From positions 1 through 64,000 of the forward strand of contig QVMW01000006.1 of NCBI GenBank assembly GCA_003417655.1: 64,000 bases of DNA, read 5' to 3'. The notes beneath the pieces are model-generated. The model was not told the origin of the DNA. It saw only the letters and a program-made list of their open reading frames with translations, and made no database searches. Positions 45,944 through 54,546 of this stretch are shown in pieces. This DNA comes from Rhodobacteraceae bacterium 63075 (GTDB taxonomy: Bacteria > Pseudomonadota > Alphaproteobacteria > Rhodobacterales > Rhodobacteraceae). The stretch's first letter is position 1. Each line of letters begins with the position of its first letter. Made by a program: the position numbers and the translations under genes.

Positions 45944-47116
45944 TCAAAGCTCGGGCGCGCCGTACCATTCATCATATCGCGCGGCTGTCGAGCAGCTCGC
46001 CAAGAGGCCCTCTGCCCCCCGGCTTGGCCTGTGTTCTCTCACACCGACGATCTCGCCCGCGCTGTCGAACTTGACCCGGTAGCCCTCGAGGTCCCGGTCA
46101 GCATCGGGATGCTTGAAATAGAAGGACAAGCTGTCGGCATAGGTTCCCGAAGGCGTGTTGCCGTCCACAAAAAGGTTTCTGCTGAAATCAGAGCCCAGAC
46201 AATCGAGCCAGTTGCTCGGTGTTTCGAAACCGATTCTCTCCTCGAAAACCTCTACCGGATTAACGATCCGCCCGTCCCCGGTGTAGATCAGCGCCTTGTC
46301 GAGCACGGCCCCGCCGACCCCCAGCCTGTAGACGCTCCAGAGTTCGGCCGTCTGCCCCCGCCGCGTCGTCTTGCGCCCCATCACGACAAGCGTGCCGTCC
46401 TTCACGGCGATGGGCCCGCCGGTCACCGGCTCAACTTGCTTGTGAATCCAGCCCGAATCCAGCATTTGCAGGGTGGAGAGCGGCATCGTCGCCGTGAATG
46501 CCGCCGCAGGCAGCGCGATGAAAGCCGCGATCACGGCGGCCATGACGGAGCCCTCATGCGGCACCCAGCCCAGGACGAAGGTCACGAGCACCACCGCGCC
46601 GATGACTGTTCCGACGCCGACATACCAGGGCAGCACCGAATGGGCGACATGCAGCGCCGCATAGGCCGCGAGGAGCGGCAGCGCGAAACAGATCAGGACG
46701 GACACGAGGCCCGCAAAGGCACCGAAGACGCGCCGCTCGCTCTTCTCCACCTGCGCGCCCGTTTCGGCCTCCCGGCTTTCCGCAGCCGGTGTCGGTTCCG
46801 GGGCCCGCACCCGGCTCCGGGGCTCTGCGCGCTCAGCTTCCGCAGCCTCCTCCTCGACTTCGGCAAAGACCTCCTCGGGCGCATCGTCGATCACGAACAG
46901 GACCGCCTGCTCCGGCAGAATCGTGCCCTCGGAGCTCGGCTGCTCTGCCACTTCCCCGCCCAGCGGCGCGCGTATCAGCATCTCCCGGCCAGCGCCCGTC
47001 TTGAGCGCGCAGAGCTTGGCCCCCTTGTCGATACGCGCGCCCTTTCGCGCGAAGACCTGTGCGATCTCGACCGGATACTCCGCCTGCGCCGGAGAACGCA
47101 GTTTTTTCAATGCCAT
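45944..47116 (-). CDS. Membrane protein with N-terminal biotinyl/lipoyl-like fold
   Basis: Of 390 residues, 1-75 resemble a biotinyl/lipoyl or HlyD hybrid motif (EIAQVFARKGARIDKGAKLC; IRAPLGGEV), but the modified-Lys context EAMK is replaced by LKTGAGREM, so cofactor attachment is doubtful. An acidic linker is followed by hydrophobic segments near residues 132-160, 166-185 and 190-215. The C-terminal domain, about 175 residues, is soluble and has no recognised family. It lies between hom (convergent) and recJ (divergent). It may be an unusual membrane-fusion-type protein; function unknown. Confidence 0.7.
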   Translation of the reverse strand: MALKKLRSPAQAEYPVEIAQVFARKGARIDKGAKLCALKTGAGREMLIRAPLGGEVAEQPSSEGTILPEQAVLFVIDDAPEEVFAEVEEEAAEAERAEPRSRVRAPEPTPAAESREAETGAQVEKSERRVFGAFAGLVSVLICFALPLLAAYAALHVAHSVLPWYVGVGTVIGAVVLVTFVLGWVPHEGSVMAAVIAAFIALPAAAFTATMPLSTLQMLDSGWIHKQVEPVTGGPIAVKDGTLVVMGRKTTRRGQTAELWSVYRLGVGGAVLDKALIYTGDGRIVNPVEVFEERIGFETPSNWLDCLGSDFSRNLFVDGNTPSGTYADSLSFYFKHPDADRDLEGYRVKFDSAGEIVGVREHRPSRGAEGLLASCSTAARYDEWYGAPEL

Positions 47117-47252
47117 AGCGCGCCTCTTGCTGACCCTCTTGTATCCTAGCCGCTCCCCGGCAAGCTGTCACCTTAAAGGGCAGCTCCGCGTTGCCAAGCC
47201 CGCGCCGATGGGTCAGACTGCGCCCAGGAACGGGACAAGCAGGGCAGGCCGG

Positions 47253-49010
47253 ATGACAGAGCAGACCGCATTCCTCGGCGTGGGAGCCTCCCTCACGGGC
47301 CGCCGCTGGCTCGGCCCGGGCGTGGAGCAGGACCGCGCTGCCGAGGCCATGGCGCAGGAGACGGGCCTGCCGCGCGCGCTCTCGCAGATCCTCGCGCGGC
47401 GCGGCGTCCCGCCCCACGAGGCCGAAAGCTTCCTCGCCCCGCAACTGCGCGACCTGATGCCCGATCCGCGCTCCCTTCGCGACATGGAAAAAGCCTCCGC
47501 TCGGCTGGTGGCGGCGCTCGATGCGCGCGCGCGCATCGCCATCTTCGCCGACTATGATGTCGACGGCGCAGCCTCCGCCGCGCTGCTGCTCGATTGGCTG
47601 CGCGAGATGGGCCATGATGCCACGCTCTATGTCCCCGACCGGATCGACGAAGGCTATGGCCCCAACGTGCCCGCCATGCGCGATCTGGCCGCCGCCCATG
47701 ACCTCATCATCTGCGTCGATTGCGGCACGCTCAGCCACGAGGCGCTGGCCGCCGCCGATGGCGCGGAGGTGATCGTGCTCGACCACCATCTCGGCGGCGA
47801 GACGCTCCCGCCCGCCCTCGCCGTGGTCAACCCCAACCGGCAGGACGAGAGCGGCGAGCTGGCCCATCTCTGCGCTGCGGCTGTCGTTTTTCTCTGCCTC
47901 GTCGATGCGGGCCGGGTGCTGCGCGAGGCGGGCCGCAAGGGGCCCGATCTCATCACCCTGCTCGATCTCGTGGCGCTGGCCACCGTGGCCGATGTCGCCC
48001 CGCTGATCGGGGTGAACCGCGCCTTCGTCGTCCAGGGGCTCAAGATCATGGCCCGCCGCGCGCGGCCCGGTCTCGCCGCGCTCGGAGATATCGGCCGTCT
48101 CGACACCGCACCAAAGGCCTATCATCTGGGCTATGTGCTCGGCCCGCGGATCAATGCCGGCGGGCGCGTGGGGCGCGCCGACCTCGGCGCGCGGCTGCTG
48201 TCGTGCCGCGATGCCCACGAGGCCCGCGCGCTGGCCGAGAAGCTCGACATGTTCAACACCGAGCGCCGCGCCATCGAGGAGGAGGTGCGCGCCGCAGCAC
48301 TGACCCAGGCCGAGGCGCGCGGGCTGGAGGCCCCGCTCGTCTGGGCGGCGGGCGACGGCTGGCATGCGGGCGTTGTCGGCATCGTCGCCTCGCGCCTGAA
48401 GGAAAACGCCAACCGCCCCGCCATCGTCATCGGCTTCGACGGCGACGCGGGCAAGGGCTCGGGCCGCTCCGTCTCGGGCGTCGATCTCGGCGCTTCCGTG
48501 CAAAAGCTGCAAATGGAAGGGCTGATCGAGAAGGGCGGCGGACACAAGATGGCCGCGGGGCTCTCGCTCAGCCGCGCGCAGCTCGAGCCGGCCATGGCGC
48601 GGCTCTCAGAGCTGATGGACAAGCAGGGCGCAGGCGCGCTCGGCCCGGCCGATCTGCGGCTCGACGGCGCGCTCATGCCCGGCGCGGCCAGCGAGGCGCT
48701 CGTGGAGCAACTCGATGCCGCCGGCCCTTTCGGTGCCTCCGCGCCCGGCCCGCGCTTCGCCTTTCCCGATTGTGCCATCCACTTCGCCCGCCGCGTGGGC
48801 GAGTCGCATCTCAAGGTCAGCTTCTCGGACGGCAGCGGCCAGCGCATGGACGCCATTTCCTTCGGCGCGTTCGACACGGGCCTCGGCCCCGCGCTCGAAG
48901 CCCATGGCGGCGCGCGCTTTCACCTTGCAGGCAGGCTCGAACTCAACACCTGGCAAGGGCGCACGAGCGTCCAGCTCCGCCTCGAGGACGCCGCGCCGGC
49001 ATCGGCTTAA
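47253..49010 (+). CDS. recJ: Single-strand-specific exonuclease RecJ
   Basis: RecJ (585 residues) degrades single-stranded DNA 5' to 3' in recombination and repair. The DHH phosphoesterase motifs are present: FADYDVDGAASA near residue 95, ICVDCG, LDHHLGGE and ALATVADVAPL. The DHHA1 motif GGGHKMAAGLS is near residue 430 and an OB domain is C-terminal. The ATG at 47253 is chosen because the upstream frame overlaps the divergent gene. AAATCCGGATTT follows the stop as a short palindrome. Confidence 0.95.
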   Translation: MTEQTAFLGVGASLTGRRWLGPGVEQDRAAEAMAQETGLPRALSQILARRGVPPHEAESFLAPQLRDLMPDPRSLRDMEKASARLVAALDARARIAIFADYDVDGAASAALLLDWLREMGHDATLYVPDRIDEGYGPNVPAMRDLAAAHDLIICVDCGTLSHEALAAADGAEVIVLDHHLGGETLPPALAVVNPNRQDESGELAHLCAAAVVFLCLVDAGRVLREAGRKGPDLITLLDLVALATVADVAPLIGVNRAFVVQGLKIMARRARPGLAALGDIGRLDTAPKAYHLGYVLGPRINAGGRVGRADLGARLLSCRDAHEARALAEKLDMFNTERRAIEEEVRAAALTQAEARGLEAPLVWAAGDGWHAGVVGIVASRLKENANRPAIVIGFDGDAGKGSGRSVSGVDLGASVQKLQMEGLIEKGGGHKMAAGLSLSRAQLEPAMARLSELMDKQGAGALGPADLRLDGALMPGAASEALVEQLDAAGPFGASAPGPRFAFPDCAIHFARRVGESHLKVSFSDGSGQRMDAISFGAFDTGLGPALEAHGGARFHLAGRLELNTWQGRTSVQLRLEDAAPASA

Positions 49011-49086
49011 AAATCCGGATTTGCGCGAAATTTCTGCTTGCGCCCCGCCCGTGCTTTCCCTAAATAGCGCCTCACAGCTGGGCTCT

Positions 49087-49161
49087 GCCCCGTTCGTCTA
49101 TCGGTTAGGACGCCAGGTTTTCAACCTGGAAAGAGGGGTTCGATTCCCCTACGGGGTACCA
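49087..49161 (+). tRNA. tRNA-Glu (TTC anticodon)
   Basis: The 75-base cloverleaf has acceptor arms GCCCCGT and ACGGGGT (first pair G-U), D-arm with CGGTTAGGAC, anticodon stem CAGGT/ACCTG around TTTTCAA (anticodon TTC) and T-arm GGGGTTCGATTCCCC. The terminal CCA is encoded. It stands alone between recJ and msrB. The 3' end shows no attL-like duplication or integrase. Confidence 0.98.
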
Positions 49162-49265
49162 GCTGCTTTTCCCCTCCCCGCCATCACGAAAACGACACCG
49201 GCCCTTGGCATTTTGCCCATGTCCGCCCACATTCGTGCCAAGACCAACGCAGAAGAGGGAAGCCC

Positions 49266-49712
49266 ATGAAATACGCCAAGACCGACGAGGCCCTGTCCCG
49301 CCTCACCCCCGAGGAGCGTTTCGTCACGCAGGAAAACGGCACGGAGCGTCCCTTCACGGGCAAGTATAACGCGCATTTCGAGCCGGGGCTCTATGTCGAT
49401 ATCGTCTCGGGCGAGCCGCTCTTCGCCTCCGCCGACAAGTTCGAGTCGGGCTGCGGCTGGCCGAGCTTTTCCAAGCCGGTCGAGCCTGCGCATGTGACCG
49501 AGTTGAGCGATAAGAGCCTCGGCATGGTGCGCACCGAAGTGCGCTCGCAGCACGGCGACAGCCATCTCGGCCATGTCTTCCCCGACGGCCCCGCCGAGCG
49601 CGGCGGCTTGCGCTATTGCATCAATTCGGCCAGCCTGCGCTTCGTGCCGAAAGACAGGATGGAAGAGGAAGGCTATGGTGCCTATCTCGATCAAGTGGAG
49701 GACCCGACATGA
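49266..49712 (+). CDS. msrB: Methionine-R-sulfoxide reductase MsrB
   Basis: MsrB (148 residues) reduces R-methionine sulfoxide in proteins. Catalytic Cys118 lies in [11 protein letters not shown], and SGCGWPSF and GDSHLGHVF mark the active-site surroundings. The four zinc cysteines of the zinc-bound subclass are absent. It overlaps msrA by 4 bp (ATGA), so both stereoisomers are handled from one transcript. Confidence 0.96.
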   Translation: MKYAKTDEALSRLTPEERFVTQENGTERPFTGKYNAHFEPGLYVDIVSGEPLFASADKFESGCGWPSFSKPVEPAHVTELSDKSLGMVRTEVRSQHGDSHLGHVFPDGPAERGGLRYCINSASLRFVPKDRMEEEGYGAYLDQVEDPT

Positions 49713-50215
49713 CTGAACGTGCCGTACTCGCCGGAGGATGCTTCTGGGGCATGCAAGACCTCATCCGCAAGCTCCCCGGCGTCGAGCAAACCCGCGTCGG
49801 CTACACCGGCGGCAACGTGCCCAACGCGACCTATCGCAACCACGGCACCCATGCCGAGGGCATCGAGATCCTCTTCGACCCGGCGAAGATCAGCTATCGC
49901 GCGCTGCTGGAGTTTTTCTTCCAGATCCATGACCCGACCACGCTCAACCGGCAGGGCAATGATGTCGGCATGTCCTATCGCTCGGCGATCTATTATGTCG
50001 ACGAAGCCCAGAAAGCGACAGCGCTCGACACGATCGCCGATGTCGAAGCCTCGGGGATCTGGCCCGGAAAGGTGGTCACGGACATCGAGCCCGTGGGTGA
50101 CTTCTGGGAGGCCGAACCCGAGCACCAGGACTATCTCGAGCGCGTGCCCAATGGCTATACCTGCCATTTCCCGCGCCCCGACTGGGTCCTGCCCAAGCGC
50201 GACGCGGCCGAGTAG
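49709..50215 (+). CDS. msrA: Methionine-S-sulfoxide reductase MsrA
   Basis: MsrA (168 residues) reduces S-methionine sulfoxide. The nucleophile is Cys11 in [10 protein letters not shown], with [20 protein letters not shown] and the product-side motif [16 protein letters not shown]. The single clear C-terminal Cys (GYTCHF) may resolve the disulphide. It is the second gene of msrB-msrA. Its stop lies 8 bp before a DnaA box. Confidence 0.96.
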   Translation: MTERAVLAGGCFWGMQDLIRKLPGVEQTRVGYTGGNVPNATYRNHGTHAEGIEILFDPAKISYRALLEFFFQIHDPTTLNRQGNDVGMSYRSAIYYVDEAQKATALDTIADVEASGIWPGKVVTDIEPVGDFWEAEPEHQDYLERVPNGYTCHFPRPDWVLPKRDAAE

Positions 50216-50222
50216 GAAGCCC

Positions 50223-50391
50223 TGTGGATAACTATTCAAGCCTCTGTTCGGGTTCAGATTTTCGGGTTATCCACAAGAACGCCCTCGCAACTGCAGAAAG
50301 CCCGCCTTCAAAGTTAAGGCGGGCTTTGAAATTGTTGCGGTAGTCTTTTGTTAATCCATTCGATTTCGGTTTACCCACAGGTTTTTCCACA
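50223..50391. promoter_or_regulatory. Cluster of DnaA boxes
   Basis: Two exact TTATCCACA boxes occur, one inverted at 50223-50231 and one direct at 50267-50275. Near-matches TTACCCACA (50371-50379) and TTTTCCACA (50383-50391) follow. AT-richer DNA (about 50325-50370) lies between the pairs, together with the msrA terminator. This could be a DnaA-controlled promoter, a titration site or part of an origin. No dnaA, dnaN, hemE, gidA or parAB is in the window. Confidence 0.6.
50297..50327 (+). terminator. Intrinsic terminator after msrA
   Basis: AAAGCCCGCCTT pairs perfectly with AAGGCGGGCTTT around CAAAGTT. The A and T tracts at the stem ends let it work in either direction. Confidence 0.92.
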
Positions 50392-50461
50392 AGCTTGACA
50401 AGCCAGCGATCTGCCCCGACCCTACCGCACATCCACGCTTCACTTGCCGACAGGTCCGCAG

Positions 50462-51259
50462 ATGACACACCCGCTCCTCAAAGACGAAAACATCAAGCAA
50501 TTCCGGGAAGATGGCGTCACGGTCATCCGTGGCCTCTTCGCCGATCACGTCGAGACCCTGCGCGCTGGCGTCGAGCGGAACATGAACGAACCCGGCCCCT
50601 ACGCCTCGAACAACTTCAAGGAGGGCGAAAGCGGGCGCTTCTTCGACGATTATTGCAACTGGCAGCGGATCCCGGAATTCGCGGAGGTCATCGAGCAAAG
50701 CCCCGCCGCCGAAGTGGCCGCCGACCTGATGGGGTCGGAGACAACTCAAGTCTTCCACGATCACGTGCTGGTCAAGGAGCCGGGCACATCGATGGCCACG
50801 CCGTGGCACACGGACGGGCCCTACTACTTCGTGGAAGGCAAGCAGACGGTCAGCTTCTGGTCCCCGCTCGACCCGGTCACGGAAGCAACGCTGCGCTGCG
50901 TGGCCGGGTCGCACCGCTGGGAAAAGCCCGTCCTGCCCATGCGCTGGGTCTCCGAGGAAGCCTATTTCCCCAACAAGGACGATTACATGCCCGTCCCGGA
51001 CCCCGAGGCCGAGGGCATGAAGATCGTCGAATGGGAGATGGCACCGGGCGATGCCGTCGCCTTCAACTACCACGTGCTGCACGGCACGCGCGGCAACACG
51101 AGCGAGAACCGCCGCCGCGCCTTCTCGCTGCGCCTTGTCGGGGATGATGCGCGCTATGTCGAGCGCCCCGGGCGCACCTCGCCGCCCTTCCCCGAGCACG
51201 GCATGACCGAGGGCCAGCGCCTGCGCGAAGACTGGTTCCCCGTCATCTATCGCAGGTAA
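50462..51259 (+). CDS. Phytanoyl-CoA dioxygenase family protein
   Basis: The 265-residue protein is a non-haem Fe(II)/2-oxoglutarate oxygenase of the PhyH family. Iron ligands are His116 and Asp118 (PWHTDGPYY) and His207 (YHVLHGT), and an Arg near RRRAFSLRL may hold 2-oxoglutarate. It hydroxylates a small organic substrate of unknown identity. The ATG at 50462 is used in preference to a TTG at 50444. It is preceded by the DnaA-box region and followed by a long hairpin. Confidence 0.88.
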   Translation: MTHPLLKDENIKQFREDGVTVIRGLFADHVETLRAGVERNMNEPGPYASNNFKEGESGRFFDDYCNWQRIPEFAEVIEQSPAAEVAADLMGSETTQVFHDHVLVKEPGTSMATPWHTDGPYYFVEGKQTVSFWSPLDPVTEATLRCVAGSHRWEKPVLPMRWVSEEAYFPNKDDYMPVPDPEAEGMKIVEWEMAPGDAVAFNYHVLHGTRGNTSENRRRAFSLRLVGDDARYVERPGRTSPPFPEHGMTEGQRLREDWFPVIYRR

Positions 51260-51279
51260 CCTGCCCATCTGCGCGGCAA

Positions 51280-51321
51280 GCGCGGGCAAAAAACAACATC
51301 TTGTGTCTTTTTCGCCCGCGC
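51280..51321 (+). terminator. Hairpin after the dioxygenase gene
   Basis: GCGCGGGC pairs with GCCCGCGC, and the A-run and T-run inside continue the helix with a few mismatches. No T-run follows on the plus strand, so termination efficiency is uncertain. Confidence 0.6.
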
Positions 51322-51383
51322 GACCCAGAAAAGCTGGCATATGGTTCATGTTCACGTAAAATTTGCCCGATAAGCTAGAGCAA

Positions 51384-51884
51384 ATGTTGAAATCGAAGCG
51401 CAGGCCCATGACCCTTCAAGGTCCCAAACAGCTCCCGATCTCGCTGAAAGGCGCCCGGAAGACCGACGTGCGCAGCCAGTTCGCCGCGCTCTGCTACCGG
51501 ATTCGCAACGACAAGCCCGAGGTCCTGCTGATCACGAGCCGCGGCAGCGGCCGCTGGATCATTCCCAAGGGCTGGCCGATGCACGCGAAGACACCGGGCG
51601 ATGCCGCCCTGCAGGAAGCCTGGGAGGAAGCCGGCGTGAAGGGCCGCGCCTTCGAGCGCTGCCTGGGCCTGTTTTCCTACAACAAGCAGATCGAGGGCGG
51701 CGCGCTCCTGCCCTGCGTCGCGCTCGTCTATCCCGTGAAGGTCAAATCGCTCGAAAAGAGATTTCCCGAGGCGGGCCAGCGCAAGCGCAAGTGGTTTTCC
51801 CTGCGCAAGGCCGCCGTCAAGGTTCAGGAGCCCGAGCTTGCCCAGATCCTCAAGACGTTCGATCCGCGCCTGCTCAAGCGCTGA
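51384..51884 (+). CDS. Nudix hydrolase, diphosphoinositol-phosphatase-like
   Basis: The 166-residue protein has a Nudix box starting GWPMHAKTPGDAALQEAWEE, with the family Arg replaced by Gln (QEAWEEAG), and WIIPKGWP before it as in DIPP-type enzymes. It should cleave a nucleoside diphosphate linked to another group; the substrate is not known. The start is uncertain: the ATG at 51384 is used, but MTLQGPK at 51408 has a clearer purine stretch upstream. Confidence 0.82.
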   Translation: MLKSKRRPMTLQGPKQLPISLKGARKTDVRSQFAALCYRIRNDKPEVLLITSRGSGRWIIPKGWPMHAKTPGDAALQEAWEEAGVKGRAFERCLGLFSYNKQIEGGALLPCVALVYPVKVKSLEKRFPEAGQRKRKWFSLRKAAVKVQEPELAQILKTFDPRLLKR

Positions 51885-51944
51885 TCCGCTTGCATATTCC
51901 GCGCCCGTGATTATCTCTTTTGCAGGTTCGACAGAGGTGGCGGG

Positions 51945-52364
51945 ATGATCCATTTCTCACTCAAATGCGCCGAAGGCCACGACTTCGACAGCTGGTTCCG
52001 GTCTTCCGAAGCCTTCGACAAGCTCCATGCCGCCGGCATGGTGGCCTGTGCGGTCTGCGGCTCGGCGGATGTGTCCAAGTCCCTCATGTCACCGCAGGTC
52101 AAGACATCGCGCGAGCAAAGCCGCCCGCTCAGCAAGGCGCAGACCCCGGCTGAGAAGGCGCTGACCGAGATGCGCGCCCATGTCGAGGAAAACTCCGAGT
52201 ATGTCGGCCTGAAATTCGCCGCCGAAGCGCGCAAGATGCACGAGGGCGACGCGCCCGAGCGCGCGATCTACGGCGAGGCGAAGCCGGAGGAGGCGAAAAA
52301 GCTCATCGAGGATGGCATCCCCGTCGCGCCCCTGCCCTTCATGCCGCCCCGCAAGACGAACTGA
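51945..52364 (+). CDS. DUF1178 family protein
   Basis: The 139-residue protein begins MIHFSLKCAEGHDFDSWFRS and has a probable zinc site with Cys8 and the pair CAVCGS near residue 35, as in DUF1178. A basic/acidic helix and a conserved end (LIEDGIPVAPLPFMPP) follow. The family is common in alpha- and betaproteobacteria without a known role. It is followed 9 bp later by an SDR gene and is probably co-transcribed with it. Confidence 0.88.
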   Translation: MIHFSLKCAEGHDFDSWFRSSEAFDKLHAAGMVACAVCGSADVSKSLMSPQVKTSREQSRPLSKAQTPAEKALTEMRAHVEENSEYVGLKFAAEARKMHEGDAPERAIYGEAKPEEAKKLIEDGIPVAPLPFMPPRKTN

Positions 52365-52373
52365 GGCCCGCCC

Positions 52374-53021
52374 ATGTCGCATGTCCTGATCACCGGTGCC
52401 AATCGCGGGATCGGCGCGCGGCTTGCCGAGCTCTACCGTGCCCAGGGCGAGACGGTGACAGCCACGGCCCGCGCCGCCGAGGGCTATGCCCCGCTCGATG
52501 TGACCGATCCGGCCAGTGTCCGCGCGCTGGCCACGGCGATGAAGGACGAAACCGTCAATCTGCTCATCTGCAATGCCGGCGTCTACCTCGACAAGGGCGA
52601 GGAGCTCGATGAGGGCTACCGCGCCGAGATGTGGGCTGAAAGCTTCGCGACCAACGTGACCGGCGTCTTCCTGACCGTGCAGGCCTTCCTGCCACAGCTG
52701 CGCCGCTCGAACGCGCCCCGCATCGCGGTCATTTCCAGCCAGATGGGCAGCCAGGCGCGCGCACCCGGCGGCTCCTACATCTACCGAAGCTCCAAGGCCG
52801 CGGCGCTCAACCTCGCGCGCAACCTCGCCGCCGACATGAAGCCCGAGGGCATCGCCGTCGGGGCCTATCACCCCGGCTGGGTGCGCACGGAAATGGGCGG
52901 GGAGACCGCCGAGATCAGCACCGCCGAGGCCGCCGAGGGGCTAGTGTCGGAGTTCGACAGGCTCAGCCTCGACACCACGGGCTGCTTTCGCACCTGGGAC
53001 GGCCACGACCACGCTTTCTGA
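52374..53021 (+). CDS. Short-chain dehydrogenase/reductase
   Basis: The 215-residue SDR has cofactor motif TGANRGIGARLAELY, CNAG near residue 65, catalytic Ser in VISSQMGS and YRSSK (Tyr and Lys). It is short and resembles C-factor-like SDRs. It reduces or oxidises an alcohol or ketone with NAD(P). The substrate is unknown. It follows DUF1178 closely and is followed by a pair of palindromes. Confidence 0.87.
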   Translation: MSHVLITGANRGIGARLAELYRAQGETVTATARAAEGYAPLDVTDPASVRALATAMKDETVNLLICNAGVYLDKGEELDEGYRAEMWAESFATNVTGVFLTVQAFLPQLRRSNAPRIAVISSQMGSQARAPGGSYIYRSSKAAALNLARNLAADMKPEGIAVGAYHPGWVRTEMGGETAEISTAEAAEGLVSEFDRLSLDTTGCFRTWDGHDHAF

Positions 53022-53029
53022 CACGGGGC

Positions 53030-53078
53030 CAAAATTCTTTCGAAGAATTTTGACAAGAATTTTTGAAAAATTCTTGTC
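53030..53078. repeat. Two adjoining triloop palindromes
   Basis: CAAAATTCTT, loop TCG, AAGAATTTTG (53030-53052) is followed by GACAAGAATTTT, loop TGA, AAAATTCTTGTC (53052-53078). Both stems are perfect. The arms are AT-rich and share AATTCTT, unlike the GC-rich units elsewhere. They lie 9 bp after the SDR stop and 80 bp before lysC. Confidence 0.9.
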
Positions 53079-53158
53079 CCCGCCCCTGCGACACGCGCGC
53101 TCTTGCTCTCGCCCCTGTTCCGCTCTACACCGCGCCGAACGTCAAGCTGGGGGCATTC

Positions 53159-54397
53159 ATGCCTGTTCTCGTGATGAAATTCGGCGGCACCTCGGTCGCC
53201 AACCTAGACCGCATACGCCGCGCCGCCAAACGCGTGGCCGTAGAAGTGGCCAAGGGCTATGACGTGATCGTCATCGTCTCGGCCATGTCCGGCAAGACCA
53301 ACGAGCTTGTCGGCTGGGTAAGCGAGACCTCCCCGTTCTTCGACGCGCGCGAATATGACGCCGTGGTCAGCTCCGGCGAGAACGTGACCGCCGGGCTCAT
53401 GGCCCTCACCTTGCAGGAAATGGACATCCCCGCGCGCTCCTGGCAGGGCTGGCAGGTGCCGGTGCAGACCACCTCGGCCCATGCCGCCGCGCGAATCGAG
53501 GATATTCCGCCCGCCAACATCGAAGCCAAGTTCGCCGAAGGCATGCGCGTCGCCGTTGTCGCCGGGTTCCAGGGCGTCAGCCCCGAGGGGCGCATCACCA
53601 CGCTGGGCCGGGGCGGCTCGGACACCACCGCCGTCGCCTTCGCCGCCGCTTTCGAGGCCGAGCGCTGCGACATCTACACCGATGTCGACGGCGTCTACAC
53701 GACCGACCCGCGCATCTCGGACAAGGCCCGCAAGCTCGACCGCATCGCCTTCGAGGAGATGCTGGAACTGGCCTCGCTGGGGGCCAAGGTGCTGCAAACC
53801 CGCTCTGTCGAGCTCGCCATGCGCTACAATGTGCGCCTGCGCGTGCTCAGCTCTTTCGAGGAACAATCCGACGAGGCCGGCACGCTGGTCTGCGATGAGG
53901 AGGACGTCATGGAAAACCGCCCCGTATCAGGGATCGCCTATTCCCGCGATGAAGCCAAGATGACACTCGTGTCCGTGGCCGACCGCCCCGGCATCGCCGC
54001 GGCCATCTTCGGGCCGCTCTCCGAGGCCGGCGTGAATGTCGACATGATCATCCAGAACATCGCCGAGGACGGGCGCACCGACATGACCTTCTCCTGCCCG
54101 GTCGACCAGGTCGCCAATGCGAAAAAGGCCATGGAAGGGGCCAAGGCCTCGGGCGAGATCAACTACCATGAGCTCATCGCCGATACCGATGTCGCCAAGG
54201 TCTCCGCCGTCGGCATCGGGATGCGCTCGCAATCGGGCGTGGCCGCGACCATGTTCAAGACGCTCTCGGACGAGGGCATCAACATCAAGGTCATCGCCAC
54301 CTCCGAGATCAAGATCTCGGTGCTGATCGACCGCAAGTACATGGAGCTTGCCGTGCAGGCGCTGCACGACGCCTTCGAGCTCGAGAAAGCGGACTGA
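53159..54397 (+). CDS. lysC: Aspartate kinase
   Basis: Aspartokinase (412 residues) phosphorylates aspartate, opening the Lys/Thr/Met pathway. It has KFGGTSVAN at the N-terminus, SSGENVTAGLMA and GRGGSDTTAVA in the catalytic domain, and two ACT domains (VADRPGIAAAIFGPLSEAGVNVD; GIGMRSQSGVAATMFKTLSDEGI) for feedback by lysine and threonine. The ATG at 53159 gives the usual MPVLVMKFGG start. Confidence 0.96.
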   Translation: MPVLVMKFGGTSVANLDRIRRAAKRVAVEVAKGYDVIVIVSAMSGKTNELVGWVSETSPFFDAREYDAVVSSGENVTAGLMALTLQEMDIPARSWQGWQVPVQTTSAHAAARIEDIPPANIEAKFAEGMRVAVVAGFQGVSPEGRITTLGRGGSDTTAVAFAAAFEAERCDIYTDVDGVYTTDPRISDKARKLDRIAFEEMLELASLGAKVLQTRSVELAMRYNVRLRVLSSFEEQSDEAGTLVCDEEDVMENRPVSGIAYSRDEAKMTLVSVADRPGIAAAIFGPLSEAGVNVDMIIQNIAEDGRTDMTFSCPVDQVANAKKAMEGAKASGEINYHELIADTDVAKVSAVGIGMRSQSGVAATMFKTLSDEGINIKVIATSEIKISVLIDRKYMELAVQALHDAFELEKAD

Positions 54398-54546
54398 AGC
54401 CAACAGCCCCGGCGACGGGGCGCTCCGCCGTTTGCCGGTCATCTTCCGCCGGAATGTCAATTTCCCGTTTCCCTCCGGGGGGGGCTGTGATGTAAGTTGA
54501 CCCTTGGCTCGGTTTTCGAGCCCGACAAGGGAGATGCCGCAGCACC

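Noticed and set aside
49087..49161. tRNA-Glu as an island attachment site
   Set aside because: No integrase, no repeated tRNA 3' end and no composition change were found on either side.
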